Assembly (NCBI GenBank): GCA_050699035.1
Contig: JBOHDE010000084.1
Coordinates: forward strand, 1-14,692
Direction: 5' to 3'
Origin: WHTB01 sp050699035
GTDB taxonomy: Bacteria > Actinomycetota > Actinomycetes > Propionibacteriales > Nocardioidaceae
Length of the DNA stretch: 14,692 nt
Position numbers and translations under genes: made by a program. Positions 1-6,688 of this stretch are shown here, piece by piece. The notes under the pieces were generated by a model. The model saw only the letters and a program-made list of their open reading frames with translations. It was not told where the DNA came from and made no database searches. The stretch's first letter is position 1. Each line of letters opens with the position of its first letter.

Positions 1-705
1 GCCGGGCTCCGGCCGTTGCTGTCCGGCGAGGAGGACTCGACCAGCCAGCTGTCTCGCGAGCACGCGGTCGCCCGGCCCCAGCCGGGTCTGGTCTCGATCG
101 CCGGCGGCAAGTACACGACCTACCGGGTGATGGCCGCCGACGCGGTCGACCTGGCCAGCGGGGACATCGGCAAGCACGTCCCGCCGAGCACGACCGAGCA
201 CATCCCGCTGGTCGGGGCCGAGGGCTACCACGCGCTGGTCAACCAGGCCGCCGCGCTCGGGTCCAGGCACGGCGTGCCGACCTGGCAGGTGGAGCGGCTG
301 CTCGACCGTTACGGCTCGCTCACCCCCGACGTGCTGGCGCTGGGGACGGACGACGCCGCCTTGCTCAAGCCGGTCGGCGAGGCCCAGGAGTACCTCGGCG
401 TGGAGTTCCTGTACGCCGCCCAGCACGAGGGTGCCCTGCACCTCGACGACCTGTTGGCCCGGCGCACCCGGGTGTCGATCGAGACGCCCGACCGCGGTGT
501 CGGCGCGGCCGAGCAGGTGGCGCGGATCGTGGCGCCGACGCTCGGCTGGGACGACGAACGCGTCGCGACCGAGGTGGCGTCGTACACCGCCCGCGTCGAG
601 GCCGAACGCGAGTCGCAGCAGCAGGCCGACGACCTGGCCGCCGACGCCAAGCGGGTCGCCGCGCCGGACACCCGCGAGCTCGCCGTCGGCCGGGCGCTGG
701 CCTGA
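1..705 (+). CDS. glpD: Glycerol-3-phosphate dehydrogenase, C-terminal part (5' end outside window)
   Basis: The reading frame is open from the first base and gives 234 residues of the C-terminal end of an FAD-dependent glycerol-3-phosphate dehydrogenase, which oxidises glycerol 3-phosphate to dihydroxyacetone phosphate at the membrane and passes electrons to the quinone pool. The first visible residues (AGLRPLL), then SREHAV at 18-23 and GGKYTTYR at 35-42, are the usual signature near the end of the FAD/substrate domain. The remainder, from about residue 60, is the helical C-terminal cap domain of GlpD (DAO_C type), including the stretch around VEFLYAAQHEGALHLDDLLARR, which is typical of the family. 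The catalytic N-terminal Rossmann region lies upstream of the window. The last ~30 residues are Ala/Glu/Gln-rich and probably a helical tail. Nothing suggests that the downstream cassette is co-transcribed: a 95-bp gap with its own promoter-like box follows. The family call is firm. Confidence 0.92.
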   Translation, partial: AGLRPLLSGEEDSTSQLSREHAVARPQPGLVSIAGGKYTTYRVMAADAVDLASGDIGKHVPPSTTEHIPLVGAEGYHALVNQAAALGSRHGVPTWQVERLLDRYGSLTPDVLALGTDDAALLKPVGEAQEYLGVEFLYAAQHEGALHLDDLLARRTRVSIETPDRGVGAAEQVARIVAPTLGWDDERVATEVASYTARVEAERESQQQADDLAADAKRVAAPDTRELAVGRALA

Positions 706-765
706 GGGTGTGACCTACGCCGCAGGTCGGGGGCAAAATGAGTCCCGGGTGACCCTGCCCAGCCC

Positions 766-795
766 TAGAGTCTCCTTGCCACCCAGTAGAAGGAG
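766..795 (+). promoter_or_regulatory. Probable promoter -10 box and ribosome binding site of the T7SS-like cassette
   Basis: TAGAGT at 766-771 fits the actinobacterial TANNNT -10 element and lies in the 95-bp gap after glpD. A strong purine-rich ribosome binding site, AGAAGGAG at 788-795, sits 5 bases before the ATG at 801 and fixes that start. I see no good -35 hexamer at the expected distance, so the promoter is tentative while the ribosome binding site is solid. Confidence 0.45.
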
Positions 796-800
796 CCCGA

Positions 801-1097
801 ATGTCCGGCGAACGCATCCAGGTCGAGCCCGATGACCTGATCGACACGGGCAAGGCCCTGCGTTATGTGGCTACCGAGTTCGACGCGGCAGGCGACATCA
901 GCGAGGAGTACGGCGAGATCGTCGGACACTCCGGGCTGAAGGACAAGCTCGAGGACTTCGCCGACAACTGGGACGACAAGCGGGCCGAGATGCTCGAGGC
1001 GATCAACGGGCTCGGCGAAGCCTCCGAAGGCATCGGGAGCGCGTTCGTCGACGCCGACAACCAGCTCTACGACGCACTCATGGGCAAGGGGGAGTAA
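801..1097 (+). CDS. WXG100/ESAT-6-like small helical protein, putative T7SS target or partner
   Basis: The product is 98 residues, acidic, free of cysteine and proline-poor (one Pro, at residue 10), with a pattern that predicts two long helices: roughly residues 11-38 and 46-96, with a break near GHSG at 42-45. Size, acidity and helical hairpin match the WXG100 (ESAT-6-like) superfamily of type VII secretion substrates and partners. The canonical W-x-G turn is not present; the single tryptophan is W57 within DFADNWDDKR, a pattern I associate with actinobacterial variants of these proteins. It stands 2 bases upstream of a gene whose N-terminus resembles T7SS cargo, as expected when a small WXG100-like protein pairs with a larger substrate. 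The start is fixed by the ribosome binding site at 788-795. No ESX ATPase, EccB/C/D/E or mycosin is in the window, so secretion would need machinery encoded elsewhere. Family assignment is moderately sure; the cargo-partner role is inferred. Confidence 0.7.
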   Translation: MSGERIQVEPDDLIDTGKALRYVATEFDAAGDISEEYGEIVGHSGLKDKLEDFADNWDDKRAEMLEAINGLGEASEGIGSAFVDADNQLYDALMGKGE

Positions 1098-1099
1098 CG

Positions 1100-2404
1100 G
1101 TGGCACGACCGACCGACTGGAGCGTGCTCGGGTACGACAGCGACCCGGTGTCCGGTGACCCGACGCTCGTCGCCGAGCTCGCTCGTCGCTACACGAAGAC
1201 GGCCGACGCCATCGACACCGCCGTCGAGGGGCTCAAGAAGATCACCTCGGCGACGGACGGGCAGCAGTCCAAGGCCATCACCGAGCTGCGCTCGAAGGCC
1301 GAGGAGGCGGGCACCGACATCTCCAAGGCCGAGAAGCGGTACCGGGAGGCCGGCTCGGCCCTCACGACGTACCACCCCGAGCTGAGCGAGGCGCAGCGGA
1401 TCTCCGCCTCCGCACACACCCGGGCGACGAACGCCGCCAACGCGACGGAGATCTCGGCACCCGGTACCGAGAAGGACCCGTCGGAGCCGGCGCCCGGCTC
1501 GGCGGAGGACCCCGAGATGATCGCGGCCCACAAGAGCCTCAACGAGGCGATCGGCATCCGCGACACCGCCGCCACCACCGCGGCGAAGGCGATCGAGGAC
1601 GTGATCGGCACCGACGGGCTCGAGGACGGCTTCTGGGACAACTTCGGCGGCTTCCTGAAGAAGCTCGGCGACATCGCCAGCATGGTCGCGATGGTGGCCG
1701 GCATCTTGGCCCTGGTCTTGTGCTGGGTGCCGGTGATCGGCCAGGCACTCGCGGTGATCGCGCTGGTGGCGACCGCGATCTCCCTGTTGTGCAAGATCGG
1801 CACCGGTGCGATCACCGGCAACTGGGACGTCAAGGGCATGGTGTTCGACGTCATCGCGCTGGCGACGTTCGGCATCGGCCGGGCGTTCACGACCGCCGGC
1901 CGGCTGGGCGCGCTGACCGCTCGCGGCCGGGCCCTGCCGGTCGCTAAGACGCTGTCGTCGAGCAGCCCTGGCGTGAGCAGGGCCTCGCTGATGGGTGGCC
2001 GGGTCACCAACCGGATGGCCCGCACCATGATCAGCGAGGGCACGCAGACCGGCACCCGGCTCTCGCGCGGGGTGCACGCCTACACCAGCGCGTTCAGCGA
2101 GGGTGCTCAGGCCTGGCGCACGATCCTCACGACGTCGCCGCGCTCCTGGGGCACGGCGAGCAGCCTGAACGGCCTGATGGGCGGCAGCACCGCGATCGAC
2201 GACATGGCCGGTCTCAGCCCGCGCGTCCTGGACGCGTCCGACAACGTCGCCGACCTGGCGTCGTCGGCCACCCGCGCCAACAACATCGGCCTCGGGGCCA
2301 ACACCGCCGGTCCCCTCAACGACCTCCGCGAGCTCGGCGGTCACATCTTCTCGGGCGACAGTGCGGTGGGCACTCCGGACTCGATGGGCAACGTGCCGCG
2401 CTGA
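1100..2404 (+). CDS. Putative T7SS-secreted protein with hydrophobic central segment
   Basis: The protein has 434 residues. The GTG start at 1100 follows the preceding stop by 2 bases and has a purine-rich run (gggggag, 1088-1094) before it. The N-terminus (DWSVLGYDSDPVSGDP, residues 6-21) followed by about 150 residues of Ala/Glu-rich helix resembles the putative T7SS signal domain at the start of many actinobacterial polymorphic toxins. Residues 120-138 are an acidic, Pro-rich linker. Residues 191-235 are strongly hydrophobic with two likely membrane-spanning or membrane-inserting helices, and 247-275 may form a third. The C-terminal ~160 residues are rich in Ser, Thr, Gly, Ala and Arg and contain no toxin motif I recognise: no His/Asp/Glu cluster and no nuclease or ADP-ribosyltransferase signature. 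The only cysteines are C208 and C231, inside the hydrophobic region. It may be a membrane-acting effector, a toxin core with an unknown fold, or a structural membrane protein. T7SS link is probable; activity is unknown. Confidence 0.6.
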   Translation: MARPTDWSVLGYDSDPVSGDPTLVAELARRYTKTADAIDTAVEGLKKITSATDGQQSKAITELRSKAEEAGTDISKAEKRYREAGSALTTYHPELSEAQRISASAHTRATNAANATEISAPGTEKDPSEPAPGSAEDPEMIAAHKSLNEAIGIRDTAATTAAKAIEDVIGTDGLEDGFWDNFGGFLKKLGDIASMVAMVAGILALVLCWVPVIGQALAVIALVATAISLLCKIGTGAITGNWDVKGMVFDVIALATFGIGRAFTTAGRLGALTARGRALPVAKTLSSSSPGVSRASLMGGRVTNRMARTMISEGTQTGTRLSRGVHAYTSAFSEGAQAWRTILTTSPRSWGTASSLNGLMGGSTAIDDMAGLSPRVLDASDNVADLASSATRANNIGLGANTAGPLNDLRELGGHIFSGDSAVGTPDSMGNVPR

Positions 2405-2409
2405 CGTCA

Positions 2410-2415
2410 TAGGGT
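2410..2415 (+). promoter_or_regulatory. Candidate leaderless -10 box for the membrane-protein gene
   Basis: TAGGGT at 2410-2415 is a TANNNT hexamer ending 7 bases before the ATG at 2423, the spacing expected when transcription starts at or next to the start codon. There is no ribosome binding site before that ATG, which agrees with leaderless translation. No convincing -35 is visible. If real, genes 3-5 of the cassette can be expressed apart from the WXG100-like pair. Confidence 0.4.
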
Positions 2416-2422
2416 CTGCTGC

Positions 2423-3658
2423 ATGACCGACCAGTCGCAGCGCGCGACGCTGCGCCCCGCCCAGGCCGCACCAGGAAGCCGCCGCGGCGTACGCCGGTCC
2501 CGGCTCGTCCTCACCCCCGGCGTGGTGCGCGCGACCGAGGTGCGCGGCCTCGGCACGGCCGAGCTCGCGGTCACCGCGCTCATCGACAACCCGGTCGACC
2601 TGCCCGGCGACGGACCCGAGGCATCGGCCGGCACCATCGGACTCCGCCGCACCGACGGCTCCGCGGCGTACTTCCACCTCGCCGACTGGTGGCCGCTCGA
2701 GATCAGCGGCAAACGGGACCGCAAGGGCGTCCTCGACGAGCTGGCCGCCGCGCTCGCCGTACCCGTCGAGCGGCCCGACCCGGGCGCTGCGGCGGGCGAG
2801 CGCTGGCAGCCCGCCACGTCGTACGCCACCGCGCAGCGCTGGCTGTCGCGGATCGGAGCGGCGGTTCCCGGGCTGCTGCTGATCGCCGCGCTGCTCGTCA
2901 TCGCACCCGCGTGGCTCGGCGACCGGCGGATGGACCCGGGCGAGACCGACCTCGCCCGCACCCTGCTGGTCCTCGCGGCCGGGTCCGCGCTCGTGGTCGC
3001 AATCGCGCTGCAGGGGCTCTGGCTGTGGCGCGTGCAGCGCGAGGGGAACGTGCCGGCGGGTGCCGAGCTCCGGCCGATGCCGCAGGGCGCGACCACCGGT
3101 CGGTTCCGTCGTCGAGCCCGGCTCCAGTGGGTGGGTGACGAGCTGCGGGTGGTCGGCGACGACGGGCGCGAGCAGTGGCTCGGCGGGCCCGACGACCGGT
3201 TCGGCGTGGTCCAGATCGAGGCCGGTCCGGGCTACCGCTACGAGCGGCCGGACGCACCGGCGATGCACCTGCTCGACCGCGACGGCCGGGCGCTGGCCTC
3301 GCTCGACCTGCACGACTGGTTCGGCGCCTCGGACGCGATGGACACGCTGCACGGCTGGGCGTCAGGTCAGGGCGTACTCGTCAGCGGGCCGACGCCGACG
3401 AAGCGCAAGCGCGGTCTCTACAACCTGTACGGCGACCGTCGCACCCTGCTGCAGCCCTGGCTCGACGACGCCGGCCTGTCCGGCGCGATGCTGGTCCGCA
3501 ACATCGCGTTCCCGTTCATCTTGGTGTGGGCGCTCTGGGGCACCGACGCGGGCGCCACCGTCGCCGTCGCCGTCGCCGCGGTGCTGGTGCTGCTCGTCCC
3601 GGCCGTCGTACGAGCCGTGGTCAACCGCCGGCTGGCCCGGGTCGAGGCGGCCCGGTGA
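2423..3658 (+). CDS. Four-TM membrane protein with two repeated soluble-plus-TM halves
   Basis: The product has 411 residues and I do not recognise a named family. Hydrophobic segments at about 144-164, 180-201, 355-372 and 378-400 give four membrane helices, arranged as a soluble region (1-140), a helical hairpin, a second soluble region (205-345), and a second hairpin ending in a basic tail. The two soluble regions look like repeats: TIGLRRTDGSAAYFHLADWW (71-90) matches MHLLDRDGRALASLDLHDWF (281-300), each followed after a short gap by a helix and a short hydrophobic strand (ALAVPV at 110-115, GQGVLV at 315-320). Short beta strands ending in a helix could fit a bacterial PH-like or related beta-barrel domain, but this is only a guess. 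The gene lies 18 bases after the putative T7SS cargo and overlaps the next gene by 4 bases, so a role in the same process (membrane receptor, anchor or immunity) is inferred from context only. Confidence 0.6.
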   Translation: MTDQSQRATLRPAQAAPGSRRGVRRSRLVLTPGVVRATEVRGLGTAELAVTALIDNPVDLPGDGPEASAGTIGLRRTDGSAAYFHLADWWPLEISGKRDRKGVLDELAAALAVPVERPDPGAAAGERWQPATSYATAQRWLSRIGAAVPGLLLIAALLVIAPAWLGDRRMDPGETDLARTLLVLAAGSALVVAIALQGLWLWRVQREGNVPAGAELRPMPQGATTGRFRRRARLQWVGDELRVVGDDGREQWLGGPDDRFGVVQIEAGPGYRYERPDAPAMHLLDRDGRALASLDLHDWFGASDAMDTLHGWASGQGVLVSGPTPTKRKRGLYNLYGDRRTLLQPWLDDAGLSGAMLVRNIAFPFILVWALWGTDAGATVAVAVAAVLVLLVPAVVRAVVNRRLARVEAAR

Positions 3659-4230
3659 GCAACCCCGGGCCGGCGCGGTTCACCATCCTGACGCCGGAGG
3701 AGTGGTGGCGGATCCCGCTGGTCGATCCCGACCTGCGCGCCCGCTCGATCGACCGGCTGACCAAGCTGCAGTTCCGCGGCGTCGACCACCAGCCGGCGCT
3801 GCGCCGCGGGCTGCAGGACGAGATCTCCGGGCAGGCGGCGGAGGCGGCCGCGGCCGGCGGGCTGGAGATGTACCTCGCGGTGCAGATGCGCGGCATCCCG
3901 GTCGCGGCCACCCTGACCACGTACCTCGCCCCCGGACGGATCACCGAGGGTGCGGTGGAGTTCGAGCAGAAGGTCGGCCCCGACGGCGAGATCGACTCGG
4001 TCCAGATCGCGGCCGGCGAGGCGATCCGACGACACCAGCTCCGGCCGCCCGAGGGCCCGTACGCGACGATCGAGAACGCGCCGTCGACCACGGTCGTCGA
4101 CTACTGGATCCCGGTCCCGGGCATCCCGCAGACCCTGCTGCTGACGTTCAGCAGCCCGATGGAGGAGATCGCCGAGGTGATGGTCAACCTGTTCGACTCC
4201 ATCGCGTCGTCGGTGCGCTGGAGAGACTGA
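3655..4230 (+). CDS. Conserved-looking soluble protein, possible Mog1/PsbP-like chaperone (first paralogue)
   Basis: The GTG at 3655 overlaps the preceding stop (GTGA) and follows a purine-rich stretch (gaggcgg, 3644-3650), giving 191 residues; the open frame extends upstream, but that part lies inside the previous gene. There is no signal peptide or membrane segment. The pattern is FTILTPEEWWRIPL near the N-terminus, two helices (about 25-65, the second very Ala/Glu-rich), strands such as LEMYLAVQMRGIPVAATLTTYL, then VVDYWIPVP, LLLTFSSP and a last helix VMVNLFDSIASSVRW. A short N-terminal strand with P-x-W, central helices, and a closing strand plus helix ending in a 'hydrophobic-S-x-R/W' motif resemble Mog1/PsbP/DUF1795-type folds. 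That is fold-level pattern recognition, not a confirmed match. The next gene has the same order of elements. Function is unknown; a chaperone or immunity role for the secreted protein upstream is hypothesis. Confidence 0.55.
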   Translation: MSNPGPARFTILTPEEWWRIPLVDPDLRARSIDRLTKLQFRGVDHQPALRRGLQDEISGQAAEAAAAGGLEMYLAVQMRGIPVAATLTTYLAPGRITEGAVEFEQKVGPDGEIDSVQIAAGEAIRRHQLRPPEGPYATIENAPSTTVVDYWIPVPGIPQTLLLTFSSPMEEIAEVMVNLFDSIASSVRWRD

Positions 4231-4808
4231 TGGACGACTGGCAGATCTTCGTCGAGCCCGAGGGCGAGTGGATCACGCTGCCGAGCGACCCGGCGGAGGA
4301 TCCGGTCGAGTTCGCCGAGACCACGGTGCGTGAGCTCGGCCTGGACCCGACCGACACCCTGATCGGCTTCCAGGTCCGGGTGTTCACCGAGCGAGCTCAG
4401 CAGGTCGACGCGGTCGTCGCCGGTGTGCTGCCCGCGATCGACCTGACCGGCGTGCTGGCGTACCTCGAGATCGCCAGCGTGCCGGTCGGCCCGGACGGTC
4501 CACCGACCGACCTCGACGACCTCGCGGTCCTGCTGAGCCCGCGCGGCGACGCCTGGCACGACGTCTCCCAGCCCACGCTGCCGATCGGCCAGGTGGTGCG
4601 GGTGCATGCGATCGACCCGCAGATCGACCCGGAGGGGGCGTCCCAGCCGGTGGTCGAGTACCTCAGCTACACGTTGCCGGAGCCGAGTGGCGAGAACGTC
4701 GTCGCCCTGACCATCTCCTGGACCGAGCTGGCCAGCTCCGAGCAGATGGTCGAGCTCGCCGACGCGGCCGCGGAGACCCTGCGCTTCGAGCCCGATCACG
4801 GGGGATGA
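4230..4808 (+). CDS. Conserved-looking soluble protein, diverged paralogue of the preceding gene
   Basis: The ATG at 4230 shares one base with the preceding stop (TGATG) and has GGAGAG at 4220-4225 before it, so translation is coupled. The 192-residue product is very acidic and lacks a signal peptide or TM helix. Its N-terminus (WQIFVEPEGEWITLPSDP) parallels the preceding protein (FTILTPEEWWRIPLVDPD), and its end (VVEYLSYTLP, then VVALTISW, then MVELADAAAETLRFEP) parallels VVDYWIPVP, LLLTFSSP and VMVNLFDSIASSVRW. The spacing of these blocks is similar, so the two genes are probably an old tandem duplication with low identity. The middle differs: this protein has FQVRVF and a long loop around GPDGPPTDLDD. 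It closes the cassette; 58 bases later a new transcription unit starts. No function is assigned. A heterodimer with its neighbour is possible. Confidence 0.55.
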   Translation: MDDWQIFVEPEGEWITLPSDPAEDPVEFAETTVRELGLDPTDTLIGFQVRVFTERAQQVDAVVAGVLPAIDLTGVLAYLEIASVPVGPDGPPTDLDDLAVLLSPRGDAWHDVSQPTLPIGQVVRVHAIDPQIDPEGASQPVVEYLSYTLPEPSGENVVALTISWTELASSEQMVELADAAAETLRFEPDHGG

Positions 4809-4854
4809 CCCCGAGATTGCCCCGATCTGCCCGCGACCTGGCGGTGCGGCCGGT

Positions 4855-4860
4855 TACCGT
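4855..4860 (+). promoter_or_regulatory. Candidate leaderless -10 box for the double ABC operon
   Basis: TACCGT at 4855-4860 is a TANNNT hexamer ending 6 bases before the GTG at 4867. No ribosome binding site precedes that GTG, which supports a leaderless transcript and the chosen start. The 58-bp gap from the previous gene contains no clear terminator hairpin, so read-through from the cassette is possible. Confidence 0.45.
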
Positions 4861-4866
4861 GGTGCC

Positions 4867-5796
4867 GTGGGGGTCATCGACACAGCACAGCTCACCAAGC
4901 GCTTCCCGCGCGTCACGGCGCTGGACAGCCTCGACCTGAGCATCGACGGCGGGGTCACCGGCCTGGTCGGCGCGAACGGCGCCGGCAAGTCCACGCTGAT
5001 CAAGATCCTGCTCGGTCTGCTCCCGGCGACGAGTGGCCGCGCGCAGGTGCTCGGCTTCGACGTCGCCCAGCAGGGCAGTGAGATCCGCGCCCTGGTCGGT
5101 TACATGCCGGAGCACGACTGCCTTCCGGCCGACGTCTCCGCCAGTGACTTCGTCGTGCACATGGCACAGATGTCCGGCCTCCCGCACGCCGCCGCGCGAG
5201 AGCGTGCTGCCGACGTCCTCCGCCACGTCGGCCTGGCCGAGGAGCGGTACCGCCCGATGGGCGGATACTCCACCGGCATGAAGCAGCGGGCCAAGCTGGC
5301 CCAGGCACTCGTGCACGACCCGCGCCTGGTGCTCCTCGACGAGCCGACCAACGGCCTCGACCCGGGGTCCCGCGACGACATGCTCGACCTGGTCCACCGC
5401 ATCGGCACCGAGTTCGGGATCGCCGTACTCGTCACCTCCCACCTGCTCGGCGAGCTCGAGCGGGTCGGCGACCACATCGTCGTACTCGACGCCGGGCGTC
5501 TGTTGCGCTCGTCGGCGACGACCGAGTTCATGCATGCGACCGGCACCCTGCTGGTCGAGGTGATGGGCGGTCAGGCGGCTCAGGAGAAGATGCGCCAAGC
5601 GCTCGAAGCGGCCGGCCTGCAGGCCCGGCCGGAGCATCAGCTGATCGAGGTCGAGGCGGTCGACGACACGGCGTACGACGTGGTGCGTGACCTCGCCGTC
5701 GACCTCGGGCTCGGCCTCGTCCGCATGCAGGAGCGTCACCACCGCATCGAGGACGTGTTCCGCGAGGGGGAGGCCGGCAGTGTCCAGCCCGTTTGA
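4867..5796 (+). CDS. ABC-2 type transporter ATP-binding protein (first of operon)
   Basis: The 309-residue protein is a single nucleotide-binding domain of the NatA/CcmA type (COG1131-like) with a C-terminal extension. Walker A is GANGAGKST at 35-43, the signature motif YSTGMKQR at 134-141, Walker B LVLLDEP at 154-160 and the switch histidine H192. The Q-loop position reads GYMPEHD (79-84), with Glu where Gln is usual; this is common in ABC-2 exporter ATPases. The tail from about 215 is the regulatory domain that follows the ATPase core in these proteins. It hydrolyses ATP to drive the membrane partner encoded next, with which it overlaps by 17 bases. Substrate cannot be read from sequence. 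The GTG start is supported by a leaderless promoter box and by family alignment (ATPase core begins within ~5 residues). Confidence 0.92.
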   Translation: MGVIDTAQLTKRFPRVTALDSLDLSIDGGVTGLVGANGAGKSTLIKILLGLLPATSGRAQVLGFDVAQQGSEIRALVGYMPEHDCLPADVSASDFVVHMAQMSGLPHAAARERAADVLRHVGLAEERYRPMGGYSTGMKQRAKLAQALVHDPRLVLLDEPTNGLDPGSRDDMLDLVHRIGTEFGIAVLVTSHLLGELERVGDHIVVLDAGRLLRSSATTEFMHATGTLLVEVMGGQAAQEKMRQALEAAGLQARPEHQLIEVEAVDDTAYDVVRDLAVDLGLGLVRMQERHHRIEDVFREGEAGSVQPV

Positions 5797-6688
5797 GGAG
5801 CGTCCGGTCGGCGTCATCCATGACATCGGCTACCGCCCGTACTCCGGGCCACGGCTCGCGGAGGGCGCCGTCGCGCGGTCGCTGTTCGTCACCGGGCTGC
5901 GCAACTGCTTCGGACTCGGCCGCTCCGGCAGGTCCAAGGTGCTGCCGATGATCCTGCTGGCGATCATGCTGCTGCCGGCGCTGATCCTGGTCGGCGTCCT
6001 GGTGCAGGCCCGCGATGTCCTCAACCTCGACTCCCAGATCGTTGCCTACTCCGCCTATCCGATGACCTTGCTGCTGATCATCACGGTGTTCGTCGCGGCT
6101 CAGGCGCCCACGCTGATCTCCCGGGACCTACGGTTCCGGACGATCAGCCTCTACCTCGCCCGGCCGCTGCAGCGCAGCACGTACGTCCTGGTGCGGGTGG
6201 CCTCGCTGACCGCAGCGGTGTTCCTGCTGATCGCGAGCCCGCTGTTGCTGCTGTACGTCGGAGGGCTGCTCGCCGAGCTGCCGGTCTGGCCGGAGACGAA
6301 GGACGTCGGGGTGGCGTTGGTCGGCGCCCTGCTGCTGGCCGCGGTGCTGTCCGGCCTGGCGGCGTTGGTGTCGGCGGTGACGACGCGACGGGGGCTGGCG
6401 GTGACCGCGGTGATCGTGGTGCTGCTGGTCAGCTACACCGTCGTGGCGGCGGTGCAGGGCATCGCCACCGAGCTCGGCAACGACACGGTCGCCGAGCTCG
6501 CCGGGCTGTTCTCGCCGTACACCTTGGTCGACGGGCTGCAGGTCTGGCTGTTCGACACCGACCCGTCTGGTCCGGCCGGTCCGACGAGCACCGGGATGGG
6601 GCTGGCGTTCGCGTTCGTGACGGTGCTGGTCATCGCCGGTTCGGTGGGCGGCCTGCTGCTGCGCTACCGAAAGGTGGGCTCGGTATGA
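5780..6688 (+). CDS. ABC-2 type permease
   Basis: The GTG at 5780 follows aggggga at 5765-5771 and overlaps the preceding ATPase gene by 17 bases, giving 302 residues; the open frame upstream is inside the ATPase gene. After a cytoplasmic N-terminus with IHDIGYRPYSGPR (13-25), a motif recurring in actinobacterial ABC-2 permeases, there are about six membrane helices: 55-75, 88-110, 136-165, 176-200, 205-226 and 272-294. The conserved coupling segment SRDLRFRTISLYLARPLQRS (114-133) lies between helices 2 and 3, where the cytoplasmic coupling helix of ABC-2 permeases interacts with the ATPase. An extracellular loop (about 227-270) follows helix 5. It overlaps the next ATPase gene by 4 bases (ATGA). 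The protein forms the channel half of an exporter together with one or both ATPases of the operon. Substrate unknown. Confidence 0.88.
   Translation: MSSPFEERPVGVIHDIGYRPYSGPRLAEGAVARSLFVTGLRNCFGLGRSGRSKVLPMILLAIMLLPALILVGVLVQARDVLNLDSQIVAYSAYPMTLLLIITVFVAAQAPTLISRDLRFRTISLYLARPLQRSTYVLVRVASLTAAVFLLIASPLLLLYVGGLLAELPVWPETKDVGVALVGALLLAAVLSGLAALVSAVTTRRGLAVTAVIVVLLVSYTVVAAVQGIATELGNDTVAELAGLFSPYTLVDGLQVWLFDTDPSGPAGPTSTGMGLAFAFVTVLVIAGSVGGLLLRYRKVGSV

Noticed and set aside
712..728. Inverted repeat GACCT-7-AGGTC after glpD as a terminator
   Set aside because: A 5-bp stem without a T-run is too weak to call.
1067..3352. Long minus-strand open frame of 761 codons opposite the T7SS-like genes
   Set aside because: It is antisense to two well-supported genes, rich in Arg/Gly/Asp/Gln with low complexity, and has no domain. 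Such frames are common opposite GC-rich genes.
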